From PALSA-693 sp963781155 (GTDB lineage Bacteria; Actinomycetota; Acidimicrobiia; Acidimicrobiales; Palsa-688), in NCBI GenBank assembly GCA_963781155.1, contig CAWAEC010000007.1, positions 1 through 64,000 on the forward strand: a stretch of 64,000 bases of DNA, read 5' to 3'. Of this stretch, positions 36,227-45,450 are shown piece by piece. Under the pieces are notes generated by a model that saw nothing but the letters and a program-made list of their open reading frames with translations, searched no databases and was not told the DNA's origin. Numbering within the stretch: the stretch's first letter is position 1; each line of letters begins with the position of its first letter. Both the position numbers and the translations under genes were made by a program.

Positions 36227-36492
36227 TGGTCAAGCTCGTTTACAAGCCCATGGGCATGGTGGTGAGCGTGCTGGGCGGTGTGGCGGCCAGCGTCGTGTTC
36301 AAACGGGTGTGGAAGCTCGTCAATGGTGAGGACGAAACTCCGACCGCCACCCAGCGCCATCGGAGTTGGAGCGAAATACTGGTGGCGGCCCTGCTCCAGG
36401 GGGCCATTTTCGGGTTGGTCAAAGCCGCCGTCGACCGGGCCGGAGCCGCCGGTTTCGAACGGGCCACCGGGGCCTGGCCAGGTGACGAATAG
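36226..36492 (+). CDS. DUF4235 membrane protein
   Basis: The 88-residue protein has two helices. MVKLVYKPMGMVVSVLGGVA and ASVVFKRVWKLV form the diagnostic DUF4235 start; ILVAALLQGAIFGLVKAAVD follows. It is third in the holin-X, DUF3618, DUF4235 series that is typical of actinobacteria. It is translationally coupled to the upstream gene through TGATG. Function unknown; a cell-envelope role is inferred from the conserved trio. Confidence 0.85.
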   Translation: MVKLVYKPMGMVVSVLGGVAASVVFKRVWKLVNGEDETPTATQRHRSWSEILVAALLQGAIFGLVKAAVDRAGAAGFERATGAWPGDE

Positions 36493-36629
36493 CACGCTCG
36501 TTTCTAGAAACACTCAAGTGACGGCTCTTGCGCCCATAGCGAGATGTTTCGGAACTCGAGTACCTGGGTACTATATCAAGCACGGTAGAACCACATCGGT
36601 TCCGCGGCGGACGAATGCAGGAGAAAGCA

Positions 36630-37143
36630 TTGAGTACGACAGAGACCCACGTGCGTCAAGCACAAGAGGCATTGACGGACATGGTTGACGGGTGGTACCA
36701 GCCTGCAAAAGCCCTGTTTAAGTCGGTTCCAACCACCAGTTACGGGCTTCTCAACCCGACGGAAATATTCGCGCAGGCGTCGCGTCTGAGCCAGCGTCTC
36801 GCTGGGGTGAACATCGAGTATGTGCAAGACCTGGCTGGCGCCATGCGCAAGCACGTCACTGGCCTTGCCAGCGTCCTGAAGGACGAGATGGCCACGACGG
36901 CCAAGGTCACCATTGACCAAGTGGAGAAATTTGAGGAAGCAGCCGTCGACCAAGCCGACCAGGCGGAGCGCGCTCGAACGCGCCGCGGTCCGACGTGCCA
37001 GGAAGGCTGCTCGCGACGCCGCTGGTGCGCGATATCAGGAGATGACCAGAGTCGAGTTGTCGGAAGAACTCAGCGCTCGGGGTCTGCCGAAGAGCGGTAA
37101 CGTCAGCGAACTCCGCGAGCGGTTGACCGAGGCCGACCTGTAA
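36630..37143 (+). pseudogene. Phasin-like protein with C-terminal SAP domain, one frameshift
   Basis: The first ~115 residues (THVRQAQEALTDMVDGWYQP, LSQRLAGVNIEYVQDLAGAM) form amphipathic helices like phasin-type granule-binding proteins. After a frame change near 36970 a basic linker (RRARKAARDAAGARYQ) leads to a SAP motif, MTRVELSEELSARGLPKSGN and VSELRERLTEADL, a DNA-binding helix-hairpin. TTG 36630 has AGGAG seven bases upstream; ATG 36615 is an in-frame alternative. Phasin and SAP together suggest a link between storage granules and nucleoid, as PhaM/PhaF-type proteins provide. This is inference. Confidence 0.62.
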
Positions 37144-37510
37144 GTCACCCGCCTTCGCGTACGGTCAATGAGAACCGTTACTGGAGAGAAGAGCATTTCC
37201 CGGGATGACGGCGGCCCCAATGGGAGTGCCTGGCACGACACCTCACGAGCTGTCGTCGTCCGGGCGTCGGCAGCATCCGAACTCGAAGAAGGCTCGCGGC
37301 CTGACACTGACGAGGACTTCATCGGCGCGACGCCAAAGTCGATCACGCCGACCTCGCCGGCAGGTGCATCCCTCTCGATGTCGGAGTCATGCTCGTCTGG
37401 TTCTAAAGGCGTCATCTGCCGTCGAAGTCGACCAACGCTGGCGCGGTTCTCGATCTGAAGGCTCCCGGCTCTTCGGCTGGTACGGGCATCCAGTGTCGTT
37501 ACCATTAAGG

Positions 37511-37572
37511 CTGGCACAACACCCGCCGGCTGCACAGCTTCCTCGGCTACCTCAGCCCAGCCGACTACGAGT
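37511..37572 (+). mobile_element. IS3-family transposase C-terminal scrap
   Basis: The reading WHNTRRLHSFLGYLSPADYE is the hallmark end of IS3-type OrfB integrases. Only about 60 bases remain, fused to the end of the adjacent minus-strand oxidoreductase gene. The region 37144-37510 has no other recognisable gene. Confidence 0.6.
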
Positions 37573-39161
37573 GTGGGAGCTTGACCCTCGCCCATGGCCG
37601 CCTGATTCGGACTGCGGCGAGGGCGGCCCGGGCCGCGTTGGCGCCGCAGGCGCCGTGGACGCCGCCTCCGGGGTGGGCGCCGGCCGAGGCGAGGAAGAGG
37701 CCGTCGACGAAGGTGCCGGGCCGGCCGAGCCCTCGTACGGGTCGGAATAGCAGTTGTTGGTGCAGTTGGGCGGTGCCGCCGTTGATAGCGCCTCCCTGCA
37801 GGTTGGCATCGGCTGTCTGAAAGGTTGTCGGGGTGAACAGGTGCCGGCCGATGATCGATGCCCGGAACCCGGGCGCCAGCTCCTCGATTCGGAGTTCGAT
37901 GCGTTCGGTCATGGCCGCTTCGTCGTCGCTATCCCAGCGCCCCGAGATTTCGTTGCCGGCGTCGCGGTCGATGCGGCGGGGGACATGGGTGTAAGCCCAA
38001 GCGGTCTCGGTGCCGGCTGGTTGGCGGGTGTGGTCGGTCATGGACTGCTGCCCGAAGAGCAGGAACGGTTTGGCCGGCAGGGTGTGGGTGGCCAGGTCCG
38101 CGGACCAGCGGGTCAAGTCGTCGAGGCTGTCGGCGACGTGGACGGTGCCGGCTAGGCGGGCGGCGGGCGCCGACCAGGGCACCGGAGCGGAGAGGGCCCA
38201 GTCGACTTTCACGGTGCTGGCGTCCCATTGGAACCGGTCAAGGTCACGCCGCAACATCTCGGGCAGGGCCAGATCGTCCCAGGAGCTCGTAGTAGAGCTG
38301 GGGGGCGTCGACGTCGGCCAGGACCGCGTGGATAGCGCCGAACTCTTCACCGTCGGTGGTTTGCACCGCGGTGGCGCGCCCGTGTCGGACCACGATGCTT
38401 CGGACTTTTCGGTCGCAGAGGACTTGGCCGCCGCAGGACTCGAGGCGACGGACCAGGGCCGAGGTCAGTGAGCCTGCGCCGCCCGCAGGGACAGGGAAAC
38501 CGACGTTCTGAGCCAGCGAGCACATCAGCCAGCCGAACAGGCCGCTGCCGGCGGTCTCGGGGCTGAGGTCGGTGTGTAGCGCGTTGCCGGCGAGGAGCAA
38601 CGCGCCGCCTTCGCCGTCGAAATGCTCCTCGGCGAGCCGGCGGGCCGGGATCAGGCTCATCCGGGCCAGGTCGAGCAGCCCTTTGGTCTTCAGCTGGGCG
38701 GCAAGACGGGCGCCGGCTCGCAGGGGTGGGAACGGGCTCAGCAGCGTGTCCACGAATCGCTGGCCGTAGCTGTCCCACGGTGCCATCAGCTTGCGCCACC
38801 CGACACCGTCTCCGGCCGCGAATCGCTCAAGGCATGCTGCGGTTTCGGCCCGGTCGGGGGCGATCAGCGCGCACCGGCCGTCGGGGAGGGGATGGGCCAA
38901 GGGGTAAGGGGCCCGACGCCAGCGCAACCCGAAGTCCTCCAAGCCAAGCGCTCGCAGCACCGGCGACGACGCCGCCAGGGGGTAGAACGCACTGAAAAGG
39001 TCGTGACGAAAGCCGGGGACCGTGACCTCTGCGGTGCGTACGGCTCCGCCCGGCTCGGGTTGCGCTTCGAGAACCATGACCTGCCAGCCGGCACCGGCCA
39101 GAATGTTGGCGGCGACCAGCCCATTGGGGCCGGCACCGATGACCACCGCTTCGGCGGACAT
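37565..39161 (-). pseudogene. Phytoene-desaturase-like FAD oxidoreductase, one frameshift
   Basis: ATG 39161 starts a protein of about 530 residues with the dinucleotide fold AVVIGAGPNGLVAANILAGA and LEAQPEPGGAVRT, the segment GFRHDLFSAFYPLA, and FPVPAGGAGSLTSALVRRLE. The frame shifts near 38275-38290 and continues through DLDRFQWDASTVKVDWALSA to the C-terminal FAD motif FLASAGAHPGGGVHGACG. It belongs to the CrtI/CrtO-like group that also includes retinol saturases; the substrate may be a carotenoid or lipid. The SRPBCC gene lies 82 bp upstream on the same strand. A single shift is compatible with a sequence error. Confidence 0.82.
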
Positions 39162-39243
39162 GCGGCACCTCAGAGCGCGCCCGCCGCGGCAGAGCCGGGC
39201 GGAGGCATATCGAAGATGATCCGTCTCACGTGTGCTCGCTGAG

Positions 39244-39693
39244 TCAACGGCCGTGGGGTGACGTTCGTCGCTCACACCTGGCGGCAAGGCGAGCCAAGGA
39301 CTCCACGTTCCGGCGGTGAAGGATGGCATCGGTGGCTTGGTTGTGCAGCCACCGTCCGGGACCGCTGATGGGGATCTCGGTGAACGTGACTCGCGTCCCG
39401 TCGCCTTCGGCGGTCAGAGTGATTTCGATGTGGGCCTCCCCGCACGGTCGGACGCGTGCCGTTAGGGCCAGCCGCTCGTTCGTGATGGCCTCATCGACGC
39501 TCGTCTCGTCGGCTAATGCGGCTGGCCATACTCCGCTCGCATGGAAAAGGCGGCTCCCACTCGCCGGCCACGCCTCCTCCACTGCCTGCACGTGAGACGT
39601 CCCGACAACCCACCCGGAGTAATACCAACCGTCAGCGAGTACAGAGAAAACGTCCGGAGGAGATACGTCGATGTAAGTGGTTACTGTCGCCAC
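39244..39693 (-). CDS. SRPBCC-family lipid/polyketide-binding fold protein
   Basis: The 149-residue protein reads VTTYIDVSPPDVFSVLADG, then WVVGTSHVQAVEEAWPASGS, strands ERLALTARVRPCGEAHIEIT and LTAEGDGTRVTFTEIP, and the C-terminal helix RRNVESLARLAARCE. This matches START/Bet-v1-like SRPBCC proteins of actinobacteria that bind hydrophobic ligands. GTG 39693 follows GAGGAG. It precedes the FAD oxidoreductase on the same strand, a common pairing, so it may present the substrate. Confidence 0.85.
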   Translation of the reverse strand: MATVTTYIDVSPPDVFSVLADGWYYSGWVVGTSHVQAVEEAWPASGSRLFHASGVWPAALADETSVDEAITNERLALTARVRPCGEAHIEITLTAEGDGTRVTFTEIPISGPGRWLHNQATDAILHRRNVESLARLAARCERRTSPHGR

Positions 39694-40062
39694 CCTTGCT
39701 CCTCGCTCTGCCCGTTGGCGTCGATATCCATTCGCAGTCCTACCCAGACCGACGGCCGGGCACACCTTTCTGTCCACGTCTCAGCTCCCCCGCGCCGCCG
39801 CGCTGACGACGCCACAAATGCCAGGGTCTGCGTTGAGAGCCCGTGCAGCAACAGTTGATGCGATCCGGCGCCACGTAGGTCCGCGAGATTTGGGAGCGGC
39901 CGAAGACGGCACGGCCCGTCCCTCGCGGAACTTGCATCGACACATCCCGCTGCGGACTTGGCATCTGGGGTGGGGAGCCGACCTCGATCGGGGTTGGTCC
40001 GTCGGTCAGCGGGTATCAGGGGACTATGACGTCGATCGAGAATGAGCTGGGGAAGGACACCG
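39694..40062. other. Divergent intergenic region
   Basis: No coding motif is seen between the minus-strand SRPBCC gene and the plus-strand YihY gene. GGGGAAGGA at 40049-40057 is the YihY ribosome binding site. Confidence 0.4.
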
Positions 40063-41103
40063 ATGCCGACTGAGCACGCTCGCGCTGCCCGCGGTCGCGA
40101 GGGCTCGGGGACTGCGGTCGATAAGCCCGGCGACCTTCCCGGACCCTTGAAGAAGGCGGTGTTCAAGCGGGCGGCCAGTGAGTTCCGAAACAACAATCTG
40201 ACGATCCTGGCCGCGGCATTGACGTATTACGCCGTCTTGTCCGTGGTGCCCGGGCTCATCGTGCTGGTATCCGTCCTCGGACTGGTCGGCCACAACATCG
40301 CCAGCCGAGTGACCTCCCAGGTGGAATCGCTCGCGCCCGGATCGAGCGCGACGTTCGTGCACTCGCTGATCACCCAAGCCCAGCAACACAAGAGCGGGGC
40401 CGGGATCACGGCCATCGTCGGGCTCGTGATCGCCCTGTGGTCGGCGTCGAGCTACGTGAACGCGTTCCGCCACGCTTCGAACATCATCTACGGCATCGGC
40501 GAAGGTCGCCCGATTTGGAAGACCGTCCCGCTGCGACTCGGCGTGACGGTGGTGGCGGTGATCGTGCTGGTGATCAGCGCGACCATCGTCGTGGTCAGCG
40601 GACCGGTGGCCGACCAGGTCGGCAACGTCATCGGAGCCGGTAACGCCGCGGTGGTGGCATGGGACATCGCGAAGTGGCCGGTGCTCCTCATCCTTGTATC
40701 GTTCCTGCTGGCCATCTTGTTCTGGGCCAGCCCGAACGCCAGGCAGGGCGGCATCAGATGGATCAGCCCGGGCGGCGTCGTCGCTACGGTCCTGTGGGTC
40801 GCGATCTCGGCCCTGTTCGCGGTGTACGTGACGCACTTCTCGTCCTACGACAAGACCTACGGGTCGTTAGCCGGGGTCGTCATCTTTCTGGTGTGGCTGT
40901 GGTTGACCAATATCGCGCTCTTGCTGGGCGCGCAAGTGAATGCGGAGTTCGATCACGGACGGGCCATTGCCGGCGGGCTGCCCGACGACGTTCGCCCTTT
41001 CGTCGAACCACGCGACACCCGCAAGCTCACCGAAGGCGACCGCCGCGTCTGTCGAGGAGGCCCGGGCGGCCCGTCGCCCCTAAACGAACGAAGGCCTCGT
41101 TGA
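40063..41103 (+). CDS. YihY/BrkB-family inner membrane protein
   Basis: The 346-residue protein has six predicted helices and the family signatures NNNLTILAAALTYYAVLSVV, SASSYVNAFRHASNIIYG, GGIRWISPGGVVATVLWVAI and YGSLAGVVIFLVWLWLTNIA followed by LLLGAQVNAE. The C-terminal tail is charged. The former name RNase BN is incorrect for this family; the true function is unknown, perhaps envelope transport. ATG 40063 is chosen for GGGGAAGGA just upstream. It is intact. Confidence 0.9.
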   Translation: MPTEHARAARGREGSGTAVDKPGDLPGPLKKAVFKRAASEFRNNNLTILAAALTYYAVLSVVPGLIVLVSVLGLVGHNIASRVTSQVESLAPGSSATFVHSLITQAQQHKSGAGITAIVGLVIALWSASSYVNAFRHASNIIYGIGEGRPIWKTVPLRLGVTVVAVIVLVISATIVVVSGPVADQVGNVIGAGNAAVVAWDIAKWPVLLILVSFLLAILFWASPNARQGGIRWISPGGVVATVLWVAISALFAVYVTHFSSYDKTYGSLAGVVIFLVWLWLTNIALLLGAQVNAEFDHGRAIAGGLPDDVRPFVEPRDTRKLTEGDRRVCRGGPGGPSPLNERRPR

Positions 41104-41439
41104 TACGAAGCGCCGGTGTACAGGGACCAGGCCCACCACCTCGCGGCCCACGCCTCAGGTTCAAGGACTGGCTCATCAGCGTCGACGCCACGGCCGCATA
41201 CAGCCATCTGCATCTCGGTAACCTCGATCGTGCGGCCTGATGCACCTTCGCCCCGCGCAATGTCAACTCACTCTCGGTACCGCGTTGACCGCCAGTGGGC
41301 AGTCGCTACTGGCCTGGAACGGGCAAGGCCCTAGCTGGCTGCCCCACACTTGACCGATCTGGCACGGGTGTGGGACGCGAGGGCAGGAGCAGAGGCTGGG
41401 AGCGACAAAACCCCAGGTCAACGCCGCAGCGGCGAGCGA

Positions 41440-41492
41440 AGATACGAGCACTGATAATGCTGAGGTCGGTGGTTCGATTCCACGTAGCCCCA
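41440..41492 (+). tRNA. tRNA-Ile(GAT) 3' half, no 5' half
   Basis: AGCA-CTGATAA-TGCT forms an anticodon stem-loop with GAT (41453-41455). It is followed by a T-arm with loop TTCGATT between GTGG and CCAC, and by the acceptor strand TAGCCCC plus discriminator A. The matching 5' acceptor GGGGCTA and a D-arm are absent upstream, so this is not a working tRNA. Such half tRNAs are typical attachment-site scars left by tyrosine-integrase elements. CCA is not encoded. The flanking stretch 41104-41602 holds nothing else recognisable. Confidence 0.6.
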
Positions 41493-41958
41493 CAAAATAC
41501 CTGGTAGAAGGCCACTTTTCTTCGAAGATGAGCGCAGCGGACCCCCCGACGCTTCGCTCAGGCTCCTCGCCGGCTCAGGTGTGCGATACAGATGGGCCGT
41601 TGCTAGTGGCGCCATTCAGGCGTTGGCTCGCCCACTCTCCATAGGAAGGCCCGCGCGGAGCTTTCACCGAGGTGGTGAAACCGCTCCTTCAGGTCCTGGA
41701 CCGTCGCTTCCGGATTGGGGTGCGAGGCGAGGAAGTCGTGAAAAGTGCCGTTCTCCTTGGCGAGCTCCAGCATCACGTTGGCGTTCTCGACGGTCGCCTC
41801 GATCTTGCTGCGGTTGCGGATCACGGCCGGGTTCTGCGCGATCGCTTCGACCTGCTTCGGACTAAGTGGTCCACCGCGGAACTACATTGATGTGATTTGA
41901 TTGGGTAGCGGCGAGGGGGTGTGGGCGGCGTTGCGTTCGCTTCGTGTGGAGGGACGCT

Positions 41959-43126
41959 GTGGCCCGTGGCAGTGTGAGTCCGTTCGAGATCGTGTTGTCG
42001 GCAGCTGAGCGCGGCGAACTTGAGAAACGGGCTGCGACTTACACGGACTCGTACGGGCGGGTGGTAAGAGCCAAGATCGTGCTCCTTGCTGCTGCGGGGC
42101 TGGCAAACGTGGATATTGCGGCACGGCTTGATACCAGCCCGCAGGTGGTTCACCGCTGGCGGAGGCGGTTCTTCGAACAGCGATTGAAAGGGCTCGAGGA
42201 CCGGCATCGCTCGGGCAGGCCCCGAGTCTTTTCCCCCCTCGGTGGACGTCGAGATCAAGATGCTGGCCTGCGAGCTTCCGGCCACCACCGGGGTGCCGCT
42301 GTCGCGCTGGAGTTGCGCCGAGTTGGCCGCGGAGTTGATGCTGCGAGGCGTGGTGGCGTTTATCTCGGCCGCCACGGTGTGGCGGGCGCTGCGATCTGAC
42401 GCCATCCGCCCGTGGCGATACCGGTCGTGGATCTTCCCCAGGGCGGCGGACTTCGCGGCCAAGGCGGCAGTGGTGTTGGACCTCTACGCCCGCGTCTTTG
42501 ACGGAAAGCTGTTGACCAATCGGGAGTTCGTGATCAGCTCGGACGAAAAGACCAGCATCCAGGCCCGCTGCCGCTGCCATCCCACCCTGCCGCCCGGCCT
42601 GGCCAGGCTTATGCGCGTGGAGCACGAGTACGATCGGGGTGGAGCGCTGGCCTATCTGGCCGCCTACGACGTGCATCAAGCCCGACTGTTCGGACATACC
42701 GCGCCGACCACCGGGATCGAGCCGTTCGGCCGGCTCGTCGAAGATGTCATGACCACTGAGCCTTACGCGTCGGCCAAGCGGGTGTTCTGGGTCGTCGACA
42801 ACGGCAGCAGCCATCGCGGACAAGCCTCGATCGACCGGCTTGAAGGCCCCTGGCCCAATCTGAGGCTGATCCACCTGCCCGTTCACGCCTCCTGGCTCAA
42901 CCAGATCGAGATCGTCTTCTCTGTCATTCAGCGCAAGGTCGTCAACCCCAACGACTTTTTCGATCCGGACCAGATCGCCCGACGCCTGGCCGACTTCGAA
43001 GACCGCTACAACCACACGGCCGAACCCTTCGATTGGACCTTCACCCGAGACGACCTAAACGAGTTCCTTCAGCGCATCGCCCAATACGACCCCGTCGCTC
43101 CCGCAGCCCTGCCGACTGCTGCGTGA
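41959..43126 (+). pseudogene. IS630-family transposase in two frames
   Basis: The N-terminal HTH part (YGRVVRAKIVLLAAAGLANV, RWRRRFFEQRLKGLEDRHR) is in one frame up to about 42230. The catalytic part from 42242 is in another: Asp in VISSDEKTSIQAR, Asp in WVVDNGSSHRG and Glu in HASWLNQIEIVF. The switch is at TTTTCCCCCC (42229-42238). This could be a programmed frameshift, as in several IS630 relatives, or a homopolymer indel. GTG 41959 follows GGAGGGA. If frameshifting works, the element is complete. Confidence 0.8.
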
Positions 43127-43127
43127 G

Positions 43128-43472
43128 CTAGCCGTCCAAGGCCATCCGCCACACCCTCGGATCGCCCAGATACAGGCCGCAGGCGCAATCCAGCGCCTCC
43201 TCCGGGCTGCCACCCATCATTCCACTCGGCAGGAACGAATCCTCGTAATCGTCGTGGCTAGCCCGATGGATAGCGAATCCCCACACGCCCGCCATCCCGC
43301 CATAGCGAAGCCGGCACAACGGGATCGTCGGGCCATCAGCGATTTCGCCGCCCACATAAGCAAAATTCGAGCGGAAACGCACCTTCACCCCAGCCAAGTC
43401 AGGCCAGTGCTCCCGGGCATGCTGACCAAGGCGAGACTCCAACGAACGACGTGTCGACTCAGGTATCTTCAC
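43128..43472 (-). CDS. Passenger hypothetical protein inside IS630 copy B
   Basis: The 114-residue protein begins MKIPESTRRSLESRLGQH, has a strand-rich centre with VKVRFRSNFAYVGGEIADG and LCRLRYGGMAGVWGFAIHRA, and ends EEALDCACGLYLGDPRVWRM. It lies tail-to-tail with the transposase, fully between the inverted repeats. I recall similar short proteins as conserved hypotheticals in actinobacteria, but know no function. Its codon use looks like that of real coding sequence. It could regulate transposition or be cargo. Confidence 0.65.
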   Translation of the reverse strand: MKIPESTRRSLESRLGQHAREHWPDLAGVKVRFRSNFAYVGGEIADGPTIPLCRLRYGGMAGVWGFAIHRASHDDYEDSFLPSGMMGGSPEEALDCACGLYLGDPRVWRMALDG

Positions 43473-43769
43473 CCACCCAACACTACGACCCCCTCACCGT
43501 ACTTCCGCGGACCACCACTAAGGTTCGCGACGTACTCCGGGTCGAATCCGTGAAACGCCTCCAGGAACCCGGGCCACTTGTTCTCGACGACCTTCCAGTT
43601 CAGCCCTGCGATGAAAACCGCCTTGGTCAACTGCTCGAGGTAGGCGCGCGTGTCGCTCGGGTCAGGAGGAGCGACATCGTGGTGATGCGTCTGCGGGCCG
43701 GATGTATCGGGGTTCATACCGTTGCTCCGTTCACGTGTGGTACCTGCCAACAACGCTGCCACCCAGTTT

Positions 43770-43862
43770 GCCGCCCACGGCCAACATCGGTGACTTCGAC
43801 GGCAACCACCTGGAAATAGTGCACAGGGGCTTCAACCCGCCAAGCCGGCAGCATCTTGTGTA
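43770..43862 (+). pseudogene. VOC-family C-terminal scrap
   Basis: The end ANIGDFDGNHLEIVHRGFNP is near identical in pattern to the C-terminus of the VOC protein at 48990-49433 (ANVADFDGNRLEFVHKSWNP). Only about 30 residues remain. Confidence 0.5.
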
Positions 43863-44256
43863 GACGGCTCGAAGGCATCGCGATGGACCGCGGCGAATCA
43901 TGGTGAGGTGTGGGAAAGCGGGTCGGTTTTGCCCTGTCGTCGCCCAGGACCGGCTTGAACGAAGCCGTGCTCGTCGGGCAAAAGCGCCGCCCCGTCCCCG
44001 AGATGTGGACGCCAGCGAAGGAACGGGATGAGCGACAGGCATGCCGCTCGGAGGGAAAGGTCTTGTCGCCGAGCTGCGTGCCCGCCGCCGTTGATGTCGG
44101 TGGAGGAGGCGGTCCCCCCGCTTCGCGTAGAGGCGCGGCGTGCGCAGGCTGGTTGCCTCTCGCTGGTGTGACCAAGCTTGTAGCTTGTGGATCACCACCT
44201 CGATCCACGCCAAGCATCCACGGAAGGATGGCCGCTTTGCGAACGAGTGTTAGTTC
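43863..44256. other. Region without a recognisable gene
   Basis: Open frames exist on both strands but none carries a motif or a good ribosome binding site. Confidence 0.4.
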
Positions 44257-44490
44257 TTAGCCTCGCTCACGGTCCGGTTGGGGTGGACTGCCCCGAGTGT
44301 CGATCTCTGTGAGCCATCTGCGAAACGTTTCGGCCATGGCTGGGAGTCGTCGTCGTGTGAGCCACGCGAGGCCGAGTGGCCGGCGGGCTCCGCGGTCAGT
44401 GATGGTCAGCATTGGCGGTGAGGTTTCTGGGTCCGGTGGGTTGTAGCTGGGGAGGATGGCGACGCCGAAGCCGGCGCGCACCCACCATTG
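44257..44490 (-). pseudogene. LysR-type regulator C-terminal fragment
   Basis: VRAGFGVAILPSYNPPDPE, then RRPLGLAWLTRRRLPAMAET and FRRWLTEI, match the last part of the LysR effector-binding domain. The DNA-binding N-terminus is missing; the sequence switches at about 44490 to an unrelated plus-strand fragment. Confidence 0.6.
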
Positions 44491-44499
44491 TCGCCAGAA

Positions 44500-44790
44500 T
44501 GGGTGAGCAGTTCCAGCTAACCGGCGCGGTCCTCGCCGTGGACCGCCCCTACCGCCTCTCCTACACCTTGGTTGACAACGAAATGGAACCATCGGTGTTT
44601 GTAACCTGGGAGATCGTCGAGCATGCCGGCGTGACGACAATCCGCCTTACCGTGGACAAACCGCGACGGACAAAAGGCACCGACTGCGAGCTGGCCGAGC
44701 CATGGCTTCGGGTGCTGTTGGGGCTGACGGACCATCTCGGTGGCGGACCGGCGAACTCGAGCGCACCGCCCGCAGGATCCTGACCAGTGT
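44500..44790 (+). pseudogene. SRPBCC/AHSA1-type fragment
   Basis: LTGAVLAVDRPYRLSYTLVD, VFVTWEIVEHAGVTTIRLTV and WLRVLLGLTDHL match the C-terminal half of AHSA1-like proteins; the end shifts frame near 44740 to GELERTARRIL. No N-terminus remains. The stretch 44800-44928 has an unassigned plus-strand piece (FVWHLPMAFYPDWMVREWN). Confidence 0.5.
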
Positions 44791-44928
44791 CGCGCTTAGT
44801 GGAGTAATGGCCCCGGAAACCGAGCGTGTGGGCCCCTCACTTCGACCTGAGTTTTGTTTGGCACTTGCCCATGGCGTTCTACCCCGACTGGATGGTCCGG
44901 GAGTGGAATGCCCACCTGCGGAAGGGAC

Positions 44929-45363
44929 TCACACGTTGCCGCCCGGCAGGGGCTCGAGGCGTGGGGCGGCCAGCGCCGCCAGGGCGGCAGCGATGCCTGG
45001 CGGAACCGGCACGTTCGAGCCCTGGAAGCCGTGGAAGGGACGAAACGATCCGAGCTGGACGTCTTCAAGCAGCTCCGACCTGAGCAGCGGAGGGCGCACT
45101 CGGAAGTCGAACCGGATGTCGGTTCGCCACTTGAAGTGGACAGGGTCCCCTGGCTGAATCGGGTGCTCGTAGATCTTGGACACGATCGTGGCGCGGTAAT
45201 AGATGCCAGGGTTCTTCGGGCCCGTGACCTGCAGCCAGACCAGGTCGCCGACTGCCATCTGGTCCCGGTAGCGTGGCGTGCCCCACCAATGCAGCCGGGA
45301 GGCGGTCACTTCGGCGTCAAGATCGTGATGCCGGGGGCTGTCCTCAAAGATCCAGTCGCCCAT
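44929..45363 (-). CDS. EVE-domain (PUA-like) protein
   Basis: The 144-residue protein begins MGDWIFEDSPRHHDLDAEV and shows the EVE fold: SRLHWWGTPRYRDQMAVGDL with the conserved W and GD turn, then VWLQVTGPKNPGIYYRATIV, and DPVHFKWRTDIRFDFRVRPP. EVE domains bind modified bases in RNA or DNA and occur in restriction and RNA-modification systems. ATG 45363 is used. It is divergent from recQ with 87 bp between starts, so the two may share a regulatory region. It appears intact. Confidence 0.82.
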   Translation of the reverse strand: MGDWIFEDSPRHHDLDAEVTASRLHWWGTPRYRDQMAVGDLVWLQVTGPKNPGIYYRATIVSKIYEHPIQPGDPVHFKWRTDIRFDFRVRPPLLRSELLEDVQLGSFRPFHGFQGSNVPVPPGIAAALAALAAPRLEPLPGGNV

Positions 45364-45450
45364 GGTTCGGTATCCTAGGGTCAGTCCGCGGAGGTGCGAA
45401 GTCGCTGGCGGCCTCTGTAGCAGGCCGCGAGCGACCGGTAGAGTTCTTGC

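Larger units (their letters stand above)
41865..43518 (+). mobile_element. IS630-family insertion sequence (copy B) with passenger gene
   Basis: The 1,654 bp element is flanked by TA (41863-41864 and 43519-43520), the IS630/Tc1 target. Ends are inverted with a few mismatches: GTGGTCCACCGCGGAACTAC on the left and the reverse complement GTGGTGGTCCGCGGAAGTAC on the right. It contains a transposase in two frames and a minus-strand passenger ORF. Excision rejoins the glycosylase gene. Confidence 0.86.
41603..43717 (-). pseudogene. DNA-3-methyladenine glycosylase I-like gene split by IS630
   Basis: The N-terminal half (YLEQLTKAVFIAGLNWKVVE, WPGFLEAFHGFDPEYVANL) runs from ATG 43717 to 43521. The C-terminal half resumes at 41863 with SPKQVEAIAQNPAVIRNRSK and NANVMLELAKENGTF, ending TPEWRH at 41603. 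Joining across one TA restores the family order of alkylated-base glycosylases, which excise 3-methyladenine; conserved residues include the Trp/Lys of LNWKVVENKW and the IRNRxKI helix. The insertion inactivates it. Confidence 0.8.

Noticed and set aside
41263..41515. Minus-strand ORFs with GLRGIEPPTSALSV-type sequence
   Set aside because: This well-known spurious peptide pattern is the reverse translation of a tRNA 3' half; the tRNA remnant explains it.
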